Source: Allosphingosinicella sp.
Lineage (GTDB): Bacteria; Pseudomonadota; Alphaproteobacteria; Sphingomonadales; Sphingomonadaceae
NCBI GenBank assembly: GCA_030146745.1
Contig: JASLBD010000314.1
Location: 1-10,888, forward strand
DNA: 10,888 bases
Direction of reading: 5' to 3'
Shown: positions 9,819 through 10,888 of the stretch, piece by piece
Layout of the letters: every line of letters starts with the position of its first letter
Position numbering within the stretch: position 1 is the stretch's first letter
Translations under genes and position numbers: made by a program
Notes under the pieces: generated by a model
Databases searched by the model: none
What the model saw: the letters and a program-made list of their open reading frames with translations, nothing else
What the model was told of the DNA's origin: nothing

Positions 9819-9894
9819 AAGCGGCAATCCCTGCCGAGGCGGAGCTGCCGCGATCCGAGCCGAAAAACGAGATGCCCGCTTTGCCCCGGCACAG

Positions 9895-9923
9895 TTGCAT
9901 TGAGAACAAAACAGGAATATGCA
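9895..9923 (+). promoter_or_regulatory. Candidate sigma70-type promoter of the small gene
   Basis: TTGCAT (9895-9900) and TATGCA (9918-9923) are separated by 17 bases in an AT-richer patch. Transcription would begin near 9930, after the in-frame ATG at 9927 and shortly before a strong GGAGG at 9950-9954. This supports the GTG at 9960 as the start of the gene. Identified by pattern only. Confidence 0.4.
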
Positions 9924-9959
9924 GCTATGACACGATTGGACGACTCTTTGGAGGTGGAT

Positions 9960-10316
9960 GTGTTCGAGGCAATTTTCGTCATTGTGCCGCCCGGCGGCGG
10001 GGAGGCCGAGTACAGCCTTCCGATGAATGTCCCGGCGCTGCCGCGCGAAGGCGACTACGTCACGATCATGAGGAATCGCGGAGGGCCCGTCGCCGGCGCC
10101 GATATCGGGACCGAGGATTTCATCGTCCGGCGGGTCTGGTGGGCCTTCCATTATCCGGACGACGGCGCCCTGTACCACGAGGCCGGCCTGGGCCCGGTTG
10201 GGAAGCTGAGCGGAGTCAGCATCGAGTGCGAGCTGGCGAAAGGCCATTATTCGTGCGAGCGGCACGTGAAGGCCTGCGGCGCGAACGCCAGGACCTTCGA
10301 GGCGAGCGCCTATTGA
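9960..10316 (+). CDS. Small protein of unknown function
   Basis: A protein of 118 residues that I do not recognise. It has no signal peptide or membrane helix. The pattern VPALPREGDYVTI followed about 25 residues later by FIVRRVWWAFHYP looks like strands of a small beta-rich fold. Three Cys lie in the C-terminal third (in IECEL, YSCER and KACGA); the protein ends EASAY. I prefer the GTG at 9960 because GGAGG lies five bases before it and the ten codons after the alternative ATG at 9927 use A/T-ending or rare codons (ACA, CGA, TTG, TCT) unlike the rest of the gene. If 9927 is used, the protein is 129 residues, beginning MTRLDDSLEV. The gene is divergent from the operon and is followed by a gene-free, repeat-rich stretch; no functional link can be claimed. 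Confidence 0.7.
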   Translation: MFEAIFVIVPPGGGEAEYSLPMNVPALPREGDYVTIMRNRGGPVAGADIGTEDFIVRRVWWAFHYPDDGALYHEAGLGPVGKLSGVSIECELAKGHYSCERHVKACGANARTFEASAY

Positions 10317-10333
10317 GCGCGCCGGCGCGGTCG

Positions 10334-10506
10334 TGTCACCCGAAGCATCAAAGCACCGAAGAGGCGGTGCGGCGCACTCGGGCGTGCCCGGTCAACATAA
10401 TCGCACCTGAGCGACGAAGTCGCTCCTTCCTGCTCGAATGCGGCGAGTTCGCACAGGGCTTTGAGCCGCATCGATCCCTTTTGGTCCTTTGGTGCTTTGG
10501 GTGAAA
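10334..10506. repeat. Foldback element with 9-nt periodic arms (CACCNAAG type)
   Basis: The left arm at 10334-10364 (CACCCGAAGCATCAAAGCAC) and the right arm at 10476-10506 are imperfect reverse complements. Read outward to inward, the right arm is three 9-mers: CACCCAAAG, CACCAAAGG, ACCAAAAGG. The 111-base interior holds two more hairpins: GAGCGAC/GTCGCTC with a 3-base loop (10409-10425), and ATGCGGC/GCCGCAT (10438-10444 and 10465-10471). No credible coding sequence was found. The element may terminate the small gene upstream. Together with the next element it accounts for most of the gene-free stretch 10317-10714. Confidence 0.7.
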
Positions 10507-10552
10507 TAGCGCCCGCACACCGATTCCCGATCGGGCGGAGAGGCTGCTTTCG

Positions 10553-10711
10553 GGTTCGCACAAAGATCACCAAGGCACGAAGAGGCCGAACCGGCGACGA
10601 GCGCGGAGCGCTCCGTCATGGGCTGGTCCGCTTTGACGCCGCGGCGGAGATTGCCTTCGGCGAACGGCTTGGCGCGGACCCTTCGTGCCCTTCGTGGCCT
10701 TTGTGCGAACC
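10553..10711. repeat. Second foldback element with 9-nt periodic arms (CACGAAGG type)
   Basis: The left arm at about 10553-10586 and the right arm at 10677-10711 are reverse complements over about 35 bases, both carrying GGTTCGCACAAAG at the outer end. Read inward, the right arm continues with repeated ACAAAGGCC, ACGAAGGGC, ACGAAGGGT units, a 9-nt period. The 90-base interior has no clear gene. The right arm ends 3 bases from the stop codon of the minus-strand gene at 10715, so it probably lies in that gene's terminator region. Confidence 0.7.
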
Positions 10712-10714
10712 TAT

Positions 10715-10888
10715 TCAATCGGCCGACGCGGCCAGGCGGCGGGCGTCGCTCTTGATCGCCTTCATGGCGGCGGAGTCGCCGAAGAATTCGCCGGAGCGCT
10801 CGTCGAGGGCGAGGTCGAGCTTGGCGGCCAGGCCGGCAAGGTCGGGCGCGGGCGTTCGAAGCAGGCGCTGAAGGACGCGCTCGTGGCG
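10715..10888 (-). CDS. C-terminal part of an unrecognised protein (5' end beyond window)
   Basis: The frame entering from the right edge on the minus strand gives 57 residues before TGA at 10715-10717. It starts RHERVLQRLLRTPAPDLAGL and ends DARRLAASAD. The composition (Ala, Leu, Arg, Asp; G/C-ending codons) is that of a genuine gene of this genome, and the segment is predicted to be largely helical and soluble. I see no motif that identifies a family. The repeat element at 10553-10711 follows at once. Confidence 0.65.
   Translation of the reverse strand, partial: RHERVLQRLLRTPAPDLAGLAAKLDLALDERSGEFFGDSAAMKAIKSDARRLAASAD

Noticed and set aside
9888..9899. A sigma54-like -24/-12 pair (GGCAC...TTGCA) near the small gene
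   Set aside because: The GG and GC are separated by 7 bases instead of 10, so it cannot be a normal sigma54 promoter.
10318..10329. A 12-bp perfect palindrome CGCGCCGGCGCG just after the small gene
   Set aside because: It has no loop and no following T run, so it is a poor terminator; such palindromes arise easily at this GC content.
9734..10504. A 256-codon plus-strand frame overlapping the small gene
   Set aside because: It passes through the tandem repeat and the foldback element, lacks a ribosome binding site, and is in a different frame from the better supported small gene.
10334..10711. CRISPR array
   Set aside because: Arms are inverted pairs with 9-nt subrepeats, not regularly spaced direct repeats with unique spacers, and no cas genes are present.
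10461..10871. A 136-codon plus-strand frame at the right end
   Set aside because: It crosses both foldback elements and runs antisense to the partial gene at 10715-10888.

Overview
The window reads as a chromosomal segment of a GC-rich alphaproteobacterium, most likely one of the Sphingomonadales. Three things point there: a secreted alkaline phosphatase very close to PhoK/SPAP of Sphingomonas, a PEP-CTERM/XrtA-type exopolysaccharide regulatory operon, and strongly G/C-ending codons with foldback repeats between genes. I found no phage, transposase, CRISPR, rRNA or tRNA genes.

Layout, left to right: (1) the 3' end of an ABC-F ATPase of Uup type (+ strand, cut by the window edge); (2) a 140-bp foldback repeat between two convergent genes; (3) a PhoK-like alkaline phosphatase (-); (4) a short divergent spacer with a stem-loop beside a G-rich ribosome binding site; (5) a DUF4337 membrane protein (+); (6) a second foldback repeat, again between convergent genes; (7) a four-gene minus-strand operon running from about 9662 down to 2925: polyprenyl-phosphate sugar transferase (TIGR03013/EpsB-like), histidine kinase PrsK, sigma54-type response regulator PrsR and TPR lipoprotein PrsT, with every junction a 4-bp ATGA overlap; (8) a divergent control region with two co-axial TGTC-N9-GACA dyads, a possible 15-codon leader peptide and a tandem repeat; (9) an unrecognised small protein gene (+); (10) about 400 bp without genes, filled by two foldback elements whose arms show 9-nt periodic motifs; (11) the 3' end of an unrecognised gene (-) cut by the right edge.

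The core of the window is the operon. The transferase should begin exopolysaccharide synthesis on the inner-membrane lipid carrier. PrsK and PrsR form a two-component system of the kind associated with PEP-CTERM protein genes and sigma54. PrsT is the envelope TPR lipoprotein that accompanies this system. No exosortase or PEP-CTERM substrate gene lies in the window, so the targets of PrsR must be elsewhere. The most novel-looking features are non-coding: the symmetrical double dyad just before the operon, and two pairs of foldback repeats of different types.
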